A DNA stretch of 64,000 bases. Source: Streptomyces sp. AC1-42W (GTDB lineage: Bacteria > Actinomycetota > Actinomycetes > Streptomycetales > Streptomycetaceae). Below, in pieces: positions 43,391-52,346 of the stretch. The stretch is taken from positions 1,488,001 through 1,552,000 of the forward strand of contig NZ_QKWY01000002.1 of the NCBI RefSeq assembly GCF_003248355.1, written 5' to 3'. Made by a program: the position numbers and the translations under genes. The notes beneath the pieces were generated by a model that did not search any database, was not told the origin of the DNA, and saw nothing but the letters and a program-made list of their open reading frames with translations. Positions within the stretch are counted from its first letter, which is position 1; each line of letters begins with the position of its first letter.

Positions 43391-44670
43391 CCCCCCGGTG
43401 GGCCCGGCAGGCCCCCGCAGCCCGCGCCGTGCACGCCGCCGCCCTCCTCCTCGCCGCCACCGGCCTCGCCCACACCCTCTGGTACGGCATCGGCGAACCG
43501 GGCCACGCCCTCGCCTTCGGCGCCCTCGTCACCATCGGCGAACTGGCCCGCCGGGGCGCCCGGCCCGGCGAGCGGGAACCCGCGCCGCTCGGTGCCGCCG
43601 GGGCCCTCGCGTACGCCCTGCTGGGCCGCAGCGACGGACAGCCCACCAGCCACGGCGTCCTCCAGGTCGTCGCCGTGCTGGCCGCCGCCCAGCTCGTCGC
43701 CTCGGTGCCGCAGCTGGCGCGGGGCGACGGACCGGGCGCCGACCAGGTGGCCCGGCGGCTGCTCACCGTGACCTTCGCGGCGGTGTGCTTCCAGCCCCTG
43801 TTCAACACCGGCCGCTGCGAGCGCTGGCTTGGCGACGGCCCGTACTACGCGGCGTTCCTGCTGCTCCTCCTCGGCCTGACCGCCCTGTGCGACGCCGTCC
43901 TCGCCGCCCTCCTGCTGCGCGCCCGGACCCTGCCCCGCGGCTCCCGCGCGACCCCCGTCCCGTACGGGCCGCTGCTCCGCGACGAGCTGCGGGCGCTGAG
44001 CGGGATCGGTTCGGCGGTGTGCGCGACCGGGGCCGTCATGGCGCTCGGCGTGGCCGCCGCCGGACTGTGGGCACTGCCCGTGCTGTGCGTACCGCTGCTG
44101 CTCACCCAGCTCTCCTTCCGCCGCTTCGCCGCCGTACGCACGACCTACCGGCAGACCATCGCCTCCCTCGCCAGGGCCACCGAGATCGCCGGCTACACCC
44201 CGCACGGCCACGCCCGCCGGGTGGCCGAGCTGTGCACGGCGGTCGGCCGCGAGATGGGGCTGACCGGGCCCGAGCTGACGGTCCTGGAGTACGCCGCGCT
44301 GATGCACGACATCGGCCAGCTCTCGCTGGTCGACCCGGTGCCGGACGGGGCGACGGCCCTGCTGTCGGCCGCCGAGCAGCGCCGGATCGCGCTGCTGGGC
44401 GGGGCGGTGGTCCGGCAGACCGGGGTGGACCCCAGGGTCGCCGTCGTGGTGGAACGGCAGGCCGACCCCTATCGCGAGCAGCCGCTGTCCGCCAGGATCG
44501 TCCGGGCCGTGAACGCATACGACGACCTGTGCGGGGAAAGTCTCTCCGGGCCGCTGGACGCGCTGGAACGGCTCAGGCTCGGAACCGGGCACGACTACCA
44601 GCCGCAGGTGGTGGAATCACTGGCCCGGGTTCTGGCCAGGGGCGGTGCGGCCCCTGTCCCGCTGGGGTAA
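43387..44670 (+). CDS. Membrane HD-domain protein, degenerate HD-GYP paralogue
   Basis: A 427-residue protein with the same architecture as its upstream partner: hydrophobic N-terminal half, then HGHARRVAELC and LMHDIGQLS (about residue 307). The HD pair is kept, but the HHE and GSGYP segment is replaced by VVERQADPYREQP, so the GYP hallmark is lost. It probably lacks cyclic-di-GMP phosphodiesterase activity and may bind or regulate the canonical partner. GTG 43387 overlaps the partner's TGA (GTGA), indicating tight co-expression. Confidence 0.8.
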   Translation: MTPRWARQAPAARAVHAAALLLAATGLAHTLWYGIGEPGHALAFGALVTIGELARRGARPGEREPAPLGAAGALAYALLGRSDGQPTSHGVLQVVAVLAAAQLVASVPQLARGDGPGADQVARRLLTVTFAAVCFQPLFNTGRCERWLGDGPYYAAFLLLLLGLTALCDAVLAALLLRARTLPRGSRATPVPYGPLLRDELRALSGIGSAVCATGAVMALGVAAAGLWALPVLCVPLLLTQLSFRRFAAVRTTYRQTIASLARATEIAGYTPHGHARRVAELCTAVGREMGLTGPELTVLEYAALMHDIGQLSLVDPVPDGATALLSAAEQRRIALLGGAVVRQTGVDPRVAVVVERQADPYREQPLSARIVRAVNAYDDLCGESLSGPLDALERLRLGTGHDYQPQVVESLARVLARGGAAPVPLG

Positions 44671-44761
44671 CCGATGGGTAATGAGCGGGCGTCCGGCCCG
44701 GCATGGTTGGATGCGAAGAGAGCGGTAGAACGAGGGTGTCCAGTCGGGACAGGCGGGAATC

Positions 44762-45754
44762 GTGAGGATCTTCGGGAAGGTACGGCATCGGCCGTCCGCC
44801 TCTTGGCGGCAGGCCACGGACCGCGCGTTCACGCTGATCGGCGACGGCCGGTACGAGGACGCGGGCGCGCTGTTGACGCGTGCGGCGGACCTGGAACCCT
44901 GGCTCTCCGAGTCGTGGTTCAACCTGGCGCTGCTGCACAAGTTCCGGCACGACTGGGAACAGGCGAGGGCCGCCGGGCTGCGCGCCGTCGCCCTGCTCGA
45001 CAAGGAGTCCGGCGCCCCGGACTGGTGGAACGTGGGCATCGCCGCGACCGCCCTCCAGGACTGGCCGCTCGCGCGCCGCGCCTGGCAGGCGTACGGGCTC
45101 AAGGTGCCCGGCGGCGGCCGACAGACCCCGGCCGCGGGCAACGAGCCGGTCGGCATGGAGCTGGGCAGCGCGGCGGTACGGCTGTCGCCGGAGGGCGAGG
45201 CGGAGGTCGTCTGGGGCCGCCGGCTCGACCCGGCCCGGATCGAGGTGCTGTCGATCCCGCTGCCGTCCTCCGGGCGGCGCTGGGGCGAGGTCGTCCTGCA
45301 CGACGGGGTGCCGAACGGCGAGCGGATCACCGCGGCCGGCCCGTCCTACCCGGTGTTCGACGAGATCGAGCTGTGGGCGCCCTCGCCCGTGCCGACCTGG
45401 GTGGTGCTGCTCGAAGCGGCCACCGAGGCCGACCGGGACGCGCTGGAGCAGCTGGCGTCGGACGCGGGCTTCGCCGCCGAGGACTGGTCCTCGTCGGTGC
45501 GGCTGCTGTGCCGCTCCTGTTCGGAGAGCCGGATGGAGAGCGACGAGGGCGACGGCGAGCACCTGGACCCGCACGACCACAGCGAGCCCGGCCACCCCGG
45601 CCCGCTGGGGCACCGCACGGCCGGTGAGCTGTGGGTACCGGAGCGCGAGTGCGGCCTGGCGGCCCCGGCCGGTCTGGTGCGCGGCCTGCTCGACGGCTGG
45701 GTGGCGGACAGCCCGGACAGCCGCGAGTGGCGGGATCTCGAAGAAGTCTGCTGA
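44762..45754 (+). CDS. TPR-containing protein
   Basis: A 330-residue soluble protein. Residues 15-115 hold about three TPR-like helices (RAFTLIGDGRYEDAGALLTRAADLEP, SWFNLALLHKFRHDWEQARAAGLRAV). The rest is an unassigned alpha/beta domain with a CRSC pair (about residues 250-253) and a His/Asp/Gly-rich loop that could bind metal. Conserved next to def in Streptomyces by my recollection of this region; function unknown. Confidence 0.75.
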   Translation: MRIFGKVRHRPSASWRQATDRAFTLIGDGRYEDAGALLTRAADLEPWLSESWFNLALLHKFRHDWEQARAAGLRAVALLDKESGAPDWWNVGIAATALQDWPLARRAWQAYGLKVPGGGRQTPAAGNEPVGMELGSAAVRLSPEGEAEVVWGRRLDPARIEVLSIPLPSSGRRWGEVVLHDGVPNGERITAAGPSYPVFDEIELWAPSPVPTWVVLLEAATEADRDALEQLASDAGFAAEDWSSSVRLLCRSCSESRMESDEGDGEHLDPHDHSEPGHPGPLGHRTAGELWVPERECGLAAPAGLVRGLLDGWVADSPDSREWRDLEEVC

Positions 45755-45813
45755 CCGCTGCCCGTAGGCTGTACGGGCACCGATTCGGGTTTTGAGGAAG
45801 GCGTACGGCGGAC

Positions 45814-46452
45814 ATGGCGCAGCAGGAGACGGACGAGCAGGTCAGCGTCGACGAGGAGGGCTTCCTCGTCGACACCGAGGACTGTGAGGCGCGCGAGACG
45901 GCACACCGCGAGCGCGGCACCTCCCGTCCGATCACGGTCGTGGGCAACCCCGTCCTGCACAAGGAGTGCAAGGACGTGACGGAGTTCGGCGACGAACTGG
46001 CCGCGCTCATCGACGACATGTTCGCGAGCCAGCGGACGGCGGAGGGCGTCGGCCTGGCCGCCAACCAGATCGGCGTGGACCTCAAGGTCTTCGTCTACGA
46101 CTGCCCCGACGACGACGGTGTGCGGCACGTGGGCGCCATCTGCAACCCGGTCCTGGAGGAGCTGCCGCCCGGGGCGCGGGCCCTGGACGACTCCAACGAG
46201 GGCTGCCTCTCCGTCCCGTCGGCGTACGCCTCGCTGGCCCGCCCCGACTACGCGGTGGTGCGCGGCCAGGACGCCGCAGGCAACCCCGTCCGGGTGCGCG
46301 GCACGGGCTACTTCGCGCGCTGCCTCCAGCACGAGACGGACCACCTGTACGGCTACCTGTACATCGACCGGCTCTCCAAGCGCGACCGCAAGGACGCGCT
46401 GCGGCAGATGGCGGAGAACACCCCGCGCTACGAGGTCGTCCCCAACGACTGA
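45814..46452 (+). CDS. def: Peptide deformylase
   Basis: A 212-residue iron/zinc hydrolase removing the N-formyl group from nascent proteins. Motif 1 is GVGLAANQIG (about residues 77-86), motif 2 EGCLSVPS (about 129-136) and motif 3 QHETDHL (about 172-178). The N-terminal 45 residues are an acidic extension typical of actinobacteria. A 7-bp inverted repeat (GCCCGTA at 45760 and TACGGGC at 45772) precedes the gene. Deformylase genes are SigR targets in Streptomyces, but I see no GGAAT-N18-GTT here. Confidence 0.95.
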   Translation: MAQQETDEQVSVDEEGFLVDTEDCEARETAHRERGTSRPITVVGNPVLHKECKDVTEFGDELAALIDDMFASQRTAEGVGLAANQIGVDLKVFVYDCPDDDGVRHVGAICNPVLEELPPGARALDDSNEGCLSVPSAYASLARPDYAVVRGQDAAGNPVRVRGTGYFARCLQHETDHLYGYLYIDRLSKRDRKDALRQMAENTPRYEVVPND

Positions 46453-46549
46453 CCGGCGCCCACGCGCGCACGCGCGGGCCCGCCCGGTACGCCGGGCCGG
46501 GCCCGCCTTTCGTTTCCCGGGATGTCAATTGCCATTTCTACACGCGTAG

Positions 46550-46578
46550 TTGACGCGCGTCGACTCGTCCGCCAGGCT
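46550..46578 (+). promoter_or_regulatory. Probable promoter of the M15 peptidase gene
   Basis: -35 TTGACG (46550-46555) and -10-like CAGGCT (46573-46578) are 17 bp apart, 35 bp before the GTG start. The -35 overlaps a perfect 10-bp palindrome GACGCGCGTC (46552-46561), and CTAC-ACGC-GTAG lies just upstream, so a regulator may bind here. Confidence 0.5.
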
Positions 46579-46613
46579 CGGGGCCACAACCTCCACAGCG
46601 GTAGGGAGCCCCC

Positions 46614-47345
46614 GTGATCAGACGATCCGCACGACTGCTGCTCAGCCTTGTCATGACCATGGCGTTCGCTTGGGGTGGTGCGGTGGTCACCGCCGGCCCC
46701 GCCCAGGCGGACGGCTGCTACACCTGGACGCGCACCCTGCGTCCGGGGGCCACCGGCAACGATGTCGCCCAGCTCCAGATCCGGGTCGCCGGCTACCCCG
46801 GATACAACTCCGTCCTCGCCGTCGACGGCTCGTACGGCCCCGCCACCACGGCCGCCGTCAAGCGCTTCCAGGCCGCCTACGGGCTGGCCGCCGACGGCAT
46901 CGCCGGCCCCGCCACCCAGTCCAAGATCTACGCCCTCCAGGACGGCGACTGCACCCCGGCGCACTTCAGCTACGCCGAGATGAACCGCTGCAACAGCACC
47001 TGGTCCGGCGGCGCGGTCTCGGCGGCCACCGCCAAGCAGAACGCGCTGACCACCATGTGGAAACTGGAGGCACTGCGCCACGCGCTCGGTGACCGGCCCA
47101 TCAACATCAACAGCGGGTTCCGGTCGAGGGCCTGCAACAGCGCGGTGGGCGGCGCGTCCAACAGCCGCCATCTGTACGGCGACGCGGCCGACCTCGGCGG
47201 GATCGCCTTCTGCACCCTCGCCAAGCAGGCCCGCTACCACGGGTTCCGGGGCATCCTCGGCCCGGGCTACCCCGACCACAACGACCACGTCCACGTGAAC
47301 CAGGGCCCCAGCCACTTCTGGTCGGCGCCCAACTGCGGCATCTGA
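46614..47345 (+). CDS. Secreted M15 D-Ala-D-Ala carboxypeptidase with peptidoglycan-binding domain
   Basis: A 243-residue exported enzyme. Residues 1-33 are a signal peptide ending AGPAQA-DG. A PG_binding_1 domain follows (LRPGATGNDVAQLQIRVAG, YGPATTAAVKRFQAAYG). The C-terminal M15 domain has NSGFRSRACN, the zinc motif SRHLYGDAAD (about residues 181-190) and HNDHVHV with the third histidine ligand. It trims D-alanine from peptidoglycan side chains. Cysteines pair in a way typical of secreted Streptomyces M15 enzymes. Confidence 0.9.
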   Translation: MIRRSARLLLSLVMTMAFAWGGAVVTAGPAQADGCYTWTRTLRPGATGNDVAQLQIRVAGYPGYNSVLAVDGSYGPATTAAVKRFQAAYGLAADGIAGPATQSKIYALQDGDCTPAHFSYAEMNRCNSTWSGGAVSAATAKQNALTTMWKLEALRHALGDRPININSGFRSRACNSAVGGASNSRHLYGDAADLGGIAFCTLAKQARYHGFRGILGPGYPDHNDHVHVNQGPSHFWSAPNCGI

Positions 47346-47398
47346 ACCCGGGTGGGGCCGCCGCTGCCCGGCGGCCCCACCCGCTCGGCGCCCAGAGG

Positions 47399-48373
47399 TC
47401 AGGCCGCCTCGACGACGGCGGACGGCCCCCGGAAGGTGCGCCGGTACGCCTGCGGAGTCGTACCCAGCGCCCGGACGAACTGATGGCGCAGCGCGGCCGC
47501 GTTGCCGAAGCCGGCCCGCCCGGCGATCGTGTCCATCGTCTCGTCGGACGTCTCCAGCAGGTGCTGAGCGAGCAGGACGCGCTGGCGCAGCAGCCAGCGG
47601 TACGGCGTGGTGCCGGTCTCCTGCTGGAAGCGGCGGGCGAAGGTGCGCGGCGACATGTGCGCCTGGGCGGCGAGCTGCTCGACGGTCATCTCCCGGTCGA
47701 GGTGGCGCTCCATCCAGGCCAGCGTGTCGCCGACCGTGTCGCACCGGGTGCGGGGGAGCGGCCGCTCGATGTACTGGGCCTGGCCGCCGTCCCGGTGCGG
47801 CGGCACCACCATCCGGCGGGCGATGGTGTTGGCCGCGGCCGGCCCGTACGCCTGGCGGACCAGGTGCAGACAGGCGTCGATCCCCGCCGCCGTCCCCGCC
47901 GACGTGGTGACCGGCCCGTCCTCCACGTACAGCACGTCCGGCTCGACGCGGGCGCGCGGGAAGCGGCGGGCCAGGTCGTCGGCGTGCCGCCAGTGCGTGG
48001 TGCAGCGGCGGCCGTCCAGCAGCCCGGCCGCGCCCAGCAGATACGCCCCGGAGCACACGCTGAGGACCCTGGCCCCCCGGTCCACGGCCCGGCGCAGCGC
48101 GGTGAGCACCTCCTCGGGGAACTCCCGGTCCGCGAAGCGGCTGCCGGCCGGCACGGCGACCAGGTCGGCCTCCTCCAGCCGGTCGAGGCCGTGGGGGGTG
48201 TCGATGGTGAACCCGGCGTGGGTCCGCAGCCGGGGCCCCTCGCCGGAGACCACGGCGAAATCGTGCACCGGCAGCCCGTCATCGCTGCGGTCGAGGCCGA
48301 ACACCTCGCAGATCACGCCGAGTTCGAAGGGATGGACATCGTCGAGCATCAGAGCGGCGACATTGTTCAACAT
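47399..48373 (-). CDS. GlxA/AraC-family regulator (possible NrdS)
   Basis: A 324-residue regulator with an N-terminal DJ-1/PfpI-like domain (VLSVCSGAYLLGAAGLLDGR, about residues 105-124) and a C-terminal AraC-type double HTH (VEQLAAQAHMSPRTFARRF, DTIAGRAGFGNAAALRHQF). In S. coelicolor the class Ia ribonucleotide reductase operon is nrdABS, with nrdS coding for an AraC-like protein. This gene is next after nrdB on the same strand, so it may be nrdS. A 290-bp gap and an opposite small ORF lie between them, so it may also have its own promoter. Confidence 0.8.
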   Translation of the reverse strand: MLNNVAALMLDDVHPFELGVICEVFGLDRSDDGLPVHDFAVVSGEGPRLRTHAGFTIDTPHGLDRLEEADLVAVPAGSRFADREFPEEVLTALRRAVDRGARVLSVCSGAYLLGAAGLLDGRRCTTHWRHADDLARRFPRARVEPDVLYVEDGPVTTSAGTAAGIDACLHLVRQAYGPAAANTIARRMVVPPHRDGGQAQYIERPLPRTRCDTVGDTLAWMERHLDREMTVEQLAAQAHMSPRTFARRFQQETGTTPYRWLLRQRVLLAQHLLETSDETMDTIAGRAGFGNAAALRHQFVRALGTTPQAYRRTFRGPSAVVEAA

Positions 48374-48421
48374 GCCACCAGTGTGGCAGTAATTCGATGC
48401 TGTGTGACAGTCCTGCCACTG
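48373..48421. promoter_or_regulatory. Putative operator in the GlxA-type regulator promoter region
   Basis: TGCCAC-CAGT-GTGGCA (48373-48388) is a perfect inverted repeat that begins at the regulator start codon. GTGTGGCAGT (48381-48390) recurs as GTGTGACAGT (48402-48411), 21 bp apart, and CTGCCACTG follows in inverted orientation at 48413. Direct repeats two helical turns apart are typical of AraC-family sites, so autoregulation is likely. Confidence 0.5.
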
Positions 48422-48454
48422 CCGCCGTGTGCTCCGGACGAGGACAGTAGAGGC

Positions 48455-48667
48455 ATGAACACATTCCTGAACCTCCTCGGCGTCTCCGCTCTCCTCGCCC
48501 TCGTCCTGCTGCCGGCCCTGCTCGGCGCGGCCCGCGAGCGCCGCATCGACCGCGAACTGCGCGAAGCCGAACAGGACCGGAGCACCCGCCCCCCGCACAC
48601 GGCGGACGCCGCACGGCCGGTCGCGGCCGCACGGCGTCCGTACGTCAGGAGCTGGGCAAGGGTCTAG
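48455..48667 (+). CDS. Small single-pass membrane protein
   Basis: A 70-residue ORF. Residues 3-24 form a hydrophobic helix (FLNLLGVSALLALVLLPALL), followed by a charged region ERRIDRELREAEQDR. AGAGG lies directly before the ATG. It is transcribed opposite to nrdB and overlaps its 3' end by 4 nt. I know no function; it separates nrdB from the AraC-type gene. Confidence 0.6.
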   Translation: MNTFLNLLGVSALLALVLLPALLGAARERRIDRELREAEQDRSTRPPHTADAARPVAAARRPYVRSWARV

Positions 48668-49683
48668 AACTCGTCGTCGAAGGAGACGGTGCCCTCCACC
48701 GCCACCTGGTAGGCGGACGGGCGCCGCTCGAAGAAGTTCGTCAGCTCCTGCACCCCCTGGAGCTCCATGAAGGCGAACGGGTTCTGCGAGCCGTACACCG
48801 CGGGGAAGCCCAGCCGGACCAGCCGCTGGTCGGCGACGCACTCCAGATACGCGCGCATCGACTCGGTGTTCATACCGGGCAGCCCGTCCCCGCACAGATC
48901 GCGCCCGAACTGCAGCTCCGCCTCCACGGCCTCCCGCAGCATGTCGGTGACCTGCCGCTCCAGGGCGTCGTCGAAGAGGTCCGGCTCCTCCTTGCGGACG
49001 GTGTCCACGACCTCGAACGCGAAGTTCATGTGCATCGTCTCGTCGCGGAAGACCCAGTTGGTGCCCGTGGCGAGGCCGTGCAGCAGACCGCGCGAGCGGA
49101 ACCAGTACACGTACGCGAAGGCGCCGTAGAAGAACAGCCCCTCGATGCACGCCGCGAAGCAGATCAGGTTGAGCAGGAAGCGCCGCCGGTCCGCCTTCGT
49201 CTCCAGCCGGTCGATCTTCTCCACCGAGTCCATCCAGCGGAAGCAGAACCGCGCCTTCTCGCGGATCGAGGGGATGTTCTCCACGGCCGCGAAGGCGGCG
49301 GCCCGGTCGTCCGGGTCGGGCAGATAGGTGTCGAGCAGCGTCAGATAGAACTGGACGTGCACGGCCTCCTCGAACAGCTGCCGCGACAGATACAGCCGCG
49401 CCTCCGGGGAGTTGATGTGCTTGTACAGCGTCAGCACCAGGTTGTTGGCGACGATCGAGTCACCGGTCGCGAAGAACGCCACCAGCCGGCCGATCAGATG
49501 CTGCTCGGCGGGCGTCATCCTCGCCAGGTCCGCCACGTCGGAGTGGAGGTCGACCTCCTCCACGTGCCAGGTGTTCTTGATCGCGTCCCGGTAGCGCTCG
49601 TAGAAGTCCGGGTAGCGCATGGGCCGCAGGGTCAGCTCGAAGCCCGGGTCGAGCAGGTTCTTCGTGGTGTTCTCGGCGGTCAT
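48664..49683 (-). CDS. nrdB: Class Ia ribonucleotide reductase, beta subunit
   Basis: A 339-residue R2 subunit supplying the radical for deoxyribonucleotide synthesis. Di-iron ligands can be placed in GDSIVANN, EEAVHVQFY, EGLFFYGAF and RDETMHMNF. The Tyr four residues after the His of EEAVH is the predicted tyrosyl radical. Its ATG overlaps the nrdA stop (TAATG), so translation is coupled. It is controlled with nrdA by the cobalamin riboswitch. Confidence 0.95.
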   Translation of the reverse strand: MTAENTTKNLLDPGFELTLRPMRYPDFYERYRDAIKNTWHVEEVDLHSDVADLARMTPAEQHLIGRLVAFFATGDSIVANNLVLTLYKHINSPEARLYLSRQLFEEAVHVQFYLTLLDTYLPDPDDRAAAFAAVENIPSIREKARFCFRWMDSVEKIDRLETKADRRRFLLNLICFAACIEGLFFYGAFAYVYWFRSRGLLHGLATGTNWVFRDETMHMNFAFEVVDTVRKEEPDLFDDALERQVTDMLREAVEAELQFGRDLCGDGLPGMNTESMRAYLECVADQRLVRLGFPAVYGSQNPFAFMELQGVQELTNFFERRPSAYQVAVEGTVSFDDEF

Positions 49684-52085
49684 TACTGGCATGCCTCGCA
49701 GGACTCGGGGTTTTCCAGGGAGCAGGCGACGGCGTCCGCGTCGGGAGCCTGCGCCTGCTGTACGGGGACGGGGGCGGCGGCCGACGCGGTCCCGGACGCG
49801 GCCCGGGCGATCCGGGTCGCCGGGCGGGACCGCAGGTAGTACGTCGTCTTGAGGCCCTGCTTCCAGGCGTACGCGTACATCGAGGAGAGCTTCCCGATCG
49901 TCGGCGTCTCCAGGAACAGGTTGAGCGACTGGCTCTGGTCGAGGTACGGCGTACGGGCCGCCGCCATGTCGATCAGGCCGCGCTGCGGGATCTCCCACGC
50001 GGTGCGGTACAGCGTCCGCACCTCCTGGGGAATCCAGGCGAAGTCCCGTACCGAGCCGTTCGACTCGCGCAGCGCCTCACGCGTCCGCGCGTCCCACACG
50101 CCCAGCCGCTTCAGCTCGTCCACCAGATAGCCGTTGACCTGGAGGAACTCCCCGCTCAGCGTCTCGCGCTTGAACAGGTTCGACACCTGGGGCTCGATGC
50201 ACTCGTAGACGCCCGCGATCGAGGCGATCGTCGCCGTCGGGGCGATGGCCAGGAGCAGCGAATTGCGCATCCCGGTCCGCGCGATCCGGGCGCGCAGCGC
50301 CTCCCAGCGCTCCGGCCAGGCCGGCTCCGTGTCGTAGTGGTCGGGGTGCAGCACCCCGCGCGCGGCCCGCGTCCCGGACCAGGCGGGCAGCGGACCCGAC
50401 CGCTCCGCGAGGTCGCAGGATGCCTCGTAGGCCGCGAGCATGATCCGCTCCGCGATCTTCGTGGAGAGCGCACGGGCCTCGGGGGAGTCGAACGGCAGCC
50501 GCAGCCGGAAGAAGACGTCCTGGAGCCCCATGGCGCCCAGGCCCACCGGCCGCCAGCGGGCGTTGGACCGGCCGGCCTCCTCGGTCGGGTAGAAGTTGAT
50601 GTCCACCACCCGGTCCAGGAAGGTCACCGCCGTCCGTACGGTGGCGTCCAGGCGCTCCCAGTCCATCGAGCCGTCCGCGACGAACGCGCCCAGGTTGACC
50701 GAACCGAGGTTGCACACGGCGGTCTCGCCGTCGTCGGTGACCTCCAGGATCTCGGTGCACAGGTTCGAGGAGTGCACCACCCGGCCCGGCTCGGCGGTCT
50801 GGTTGGCGGTGCGGTTGGCGGCGTCCTTGAACGTCATCCAGCCCTGGCCGGTCTGCGCCAGGGTGCGCATCATCCGGCCGTACAGCTCGCGGGCCGGCAG
50901 CGTCCTGCGGGCCAGGCCCCTCGCCTCGGCCGCCCGGTACGCGGTGTCGAACGCCTCGCCCCACAGGTCCACCAGTTCCGGCACGTCCGCCGGGGAGAAC
51001 AGCGACCAGTCGGCGTCGGCGTCGACCCGGCGCATGAACTCGTCCGGAATCCAGTGCGCGAGGTTCAGGTTGTGCGTGCGGCGCGCGTCCTCGCCGGTGT
51101 TGTCGCGCAGCTCCAGGAACTCCTCGATGTCCGCGTGCCAGGTCTCCAGGTAGACGGCGGCGGCGCCCTTGCGCCGGCCGCCCTGGTTCACGGCGGCGAC
51201 GGAGGCGTCCAGCGTCTTGAGGAACGGCACGATGCCGTTGGAGTGCCCGTTGGTGCCCCGGATCAGCGAGCCGCGGGCGCGCACCCGGGAGTAGGAGAGG
51301 CCGATGCCGCCGGCGTGCTTGGAGAGGCGGGCGACCTGGTGGTAGCGGTCGTAGATGGAGTCCAGCTCGTCCAGCGGCGAGTCCAGCAGATAGCAGGAGG
51401 ACATCTGCGGGTGGCGGGTGCCGGAGTTGAAGAGGGTGGGCGAGGAGGGCAGATAGTCCAGCCGGCTCATCAGCCCGTACAGCGCGGCGACCTCGTCCAG
51501 GGCCCGCGCGGACTCGTCCTCGGCGAGCCCGGCGGCGACCCGGAGCATGAAGTGCTGGGGCGTCTCGACGACCCGGCGGGTGTGCGGGTGGCGCAGCAGA
51601 TAGCGGCTGTGCAGGGTGCGCAGCCCGAAGTAGCCGAACCGGTCGTCGGCGCCGTCCGCGAGGGACCGCTCCACCAGGGCGTCCAGCGCGGCCGCGTGCG
51701 TGGTGACGAAGGCGGCGGTGCGGTCCGCGATCAGGCCCTCGCGGTGGCCCGCGACGACGGACGCGGAGAACGAGGTGGCGCCCTGGCTCGCGGCCTCGTC
51801 CGCGATGGACCGGGTGAGCAGCCGGGCGGCGAGCCGGGAGTAGGCGGGGTCCTCGGAGATCAGGCCCGCGGCGGCCTCGGTGGCCAGGGCGCGCAGCTCG
51901 GCCGCGTCGGACCGGGCGCTGCGGCCGCGCAGGGCGGCGGCCGCGACCCGGCCGGGGTCGGTGTCGGGCAGGTCGGCGGTGAGGTCGGTCAGGGTCCGCA
52001 GCAGTGCGGTGCCGGGCCCGTCGCTCGCGGGTCCGGTGGTGCCGGAACCGGCCGCCGCGGCCGGTTGTGCGGGCGCGATGGTCAC
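49683..52085 (-). CDS. nrdA: Class Ia ribonucleotide reductase, alpha subunit
   Basis: An 800-residue R1 subunit. The redox and thiyl cysteines align with SSCYL (about residue 230), NLCTEI (about 442) and AVCNLGS (about 456). Other motifs are PSSPTLFNSGT, SKHAGGIGLSYSR and the C-terminal ESCEACQ pair that reloads electrons. GTG 52085 is preceded by GAGGGAGAG. The leader contains a cobalamin riboswitch, so the B12-independent enzyme is shut off when B12 is available and class II reductase can work. Confidence 0.96.
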   Translation of the reverse strand: MTIAPAQPAAAAGSGTTGPASDGPGTALLRTLTDLTADLPDTDPGRVAAAALRGRSARSDAAELRALATEAAAGLISEDPAYSRLAARLLTRSIADEAASQGATSFSASVVAGHREGLIADRTAAFVTTHAAALDALVERSLADGADDRFGYFGLRTLHSRYLLRHPHTRRVVETPQHFMLRVAAGLAEDESARALDEVAALYGLMSRLDYLPSSPTLFNSGTRHPQMSSCYLLDSPLDELDSIYDRYHQVARLSKHAGGIGLSYSRVRARGSLIRGTNGHSNGIVPFLKTLDASVAAVNQGGRRKGAAAVYLETWHADIEEFLELRDNTGEDARRTHNLNLAHWIPDEFMRRVDADADWSLFSPADVPELVDLWGEAFDTAYRAAEARGLARRTLPARELYGRMMRTLAQTGQGWMTFKDAANRTANQTAEPGRVVHSSNLCTEILEVTDDGETAVCNLGSVNLGAFVADGSMDWERLDATVRTAVTFLDRVVDINFYPTEEAGRSNARWRPVGLGAMGLQDVFFRLRLPFDSPEARALSTKIAERIMLAAYEASCDLAERSGPLPAWSGTRAARGVLHPDHYDTEPAWPERWEALRARIARTGMRNSLLLAIAPTATIASIAGVYECIEPQVSNLFKRETLSGEFLQVNGYLVDELKRLGVWDARTREALRESNGSVRDFAWIPQEVRTLYRTAWEIPQRGLIDMAAARTPYLDQSQSLNLFLETPTIGKLSSMYAYAWKQGLKTTYYLRSRPATRIARAASGTASAAAPVPVQQAQAPDADAVACSLENPESCEACQ

Positions 52086-52237
52086 GTGGTGCTCTCCCTC
52101 GCTCGGCTCTGGGCCGGCGGGGAGCGGGGGCAGCCGGGCAGGAGCGGGCCCGGCGCGGGGCGGCACTCCGTACGGCGTCCACCGGCCCATCCCACGAGGC
52201 CCGGACGTCTGGGCGCCCGGTTCGGTCGAACCGGACG

Positions 52238-52340
52238 CGCTGTCGGCAGGTCCTCGGACTCATGGGTGCGCGAAAGCGCACCGAATACACCGTTGCGGGA
52301 CAGTTCCGGATTCGCACCGGATTCCCCTGCGGCGACAGCG
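52238..52340 (-). promoter_or_regulatory. Cobalamin (B12) riboswitch controlling nrdAB
   Basis: On the minus strand CGCTGTCG (52340-52333) pairs with CGACAGCG (52245-52238). Between them stand the conserved GGTGCGAATCCGG, CCCGCAACGGT and B12 box GAGTCCGAGGACCTGCC (52261-52245). The downstream expression platform includes the hairpin CCGGTTCG/CGAACCGG (52234-52217) and runs to the nrdA ribosome site. The same arrangement is established for nrdABS in S. coelicolor. Confidence 0.95.
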
Positions 52341-52346
52341 AGGATG

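Noticed and set aside
45755..45813. SigR promoter for def
   Set aside because: No GGAAT-N18-GTT found; only a short inverted repeat and a TAGGCT box.
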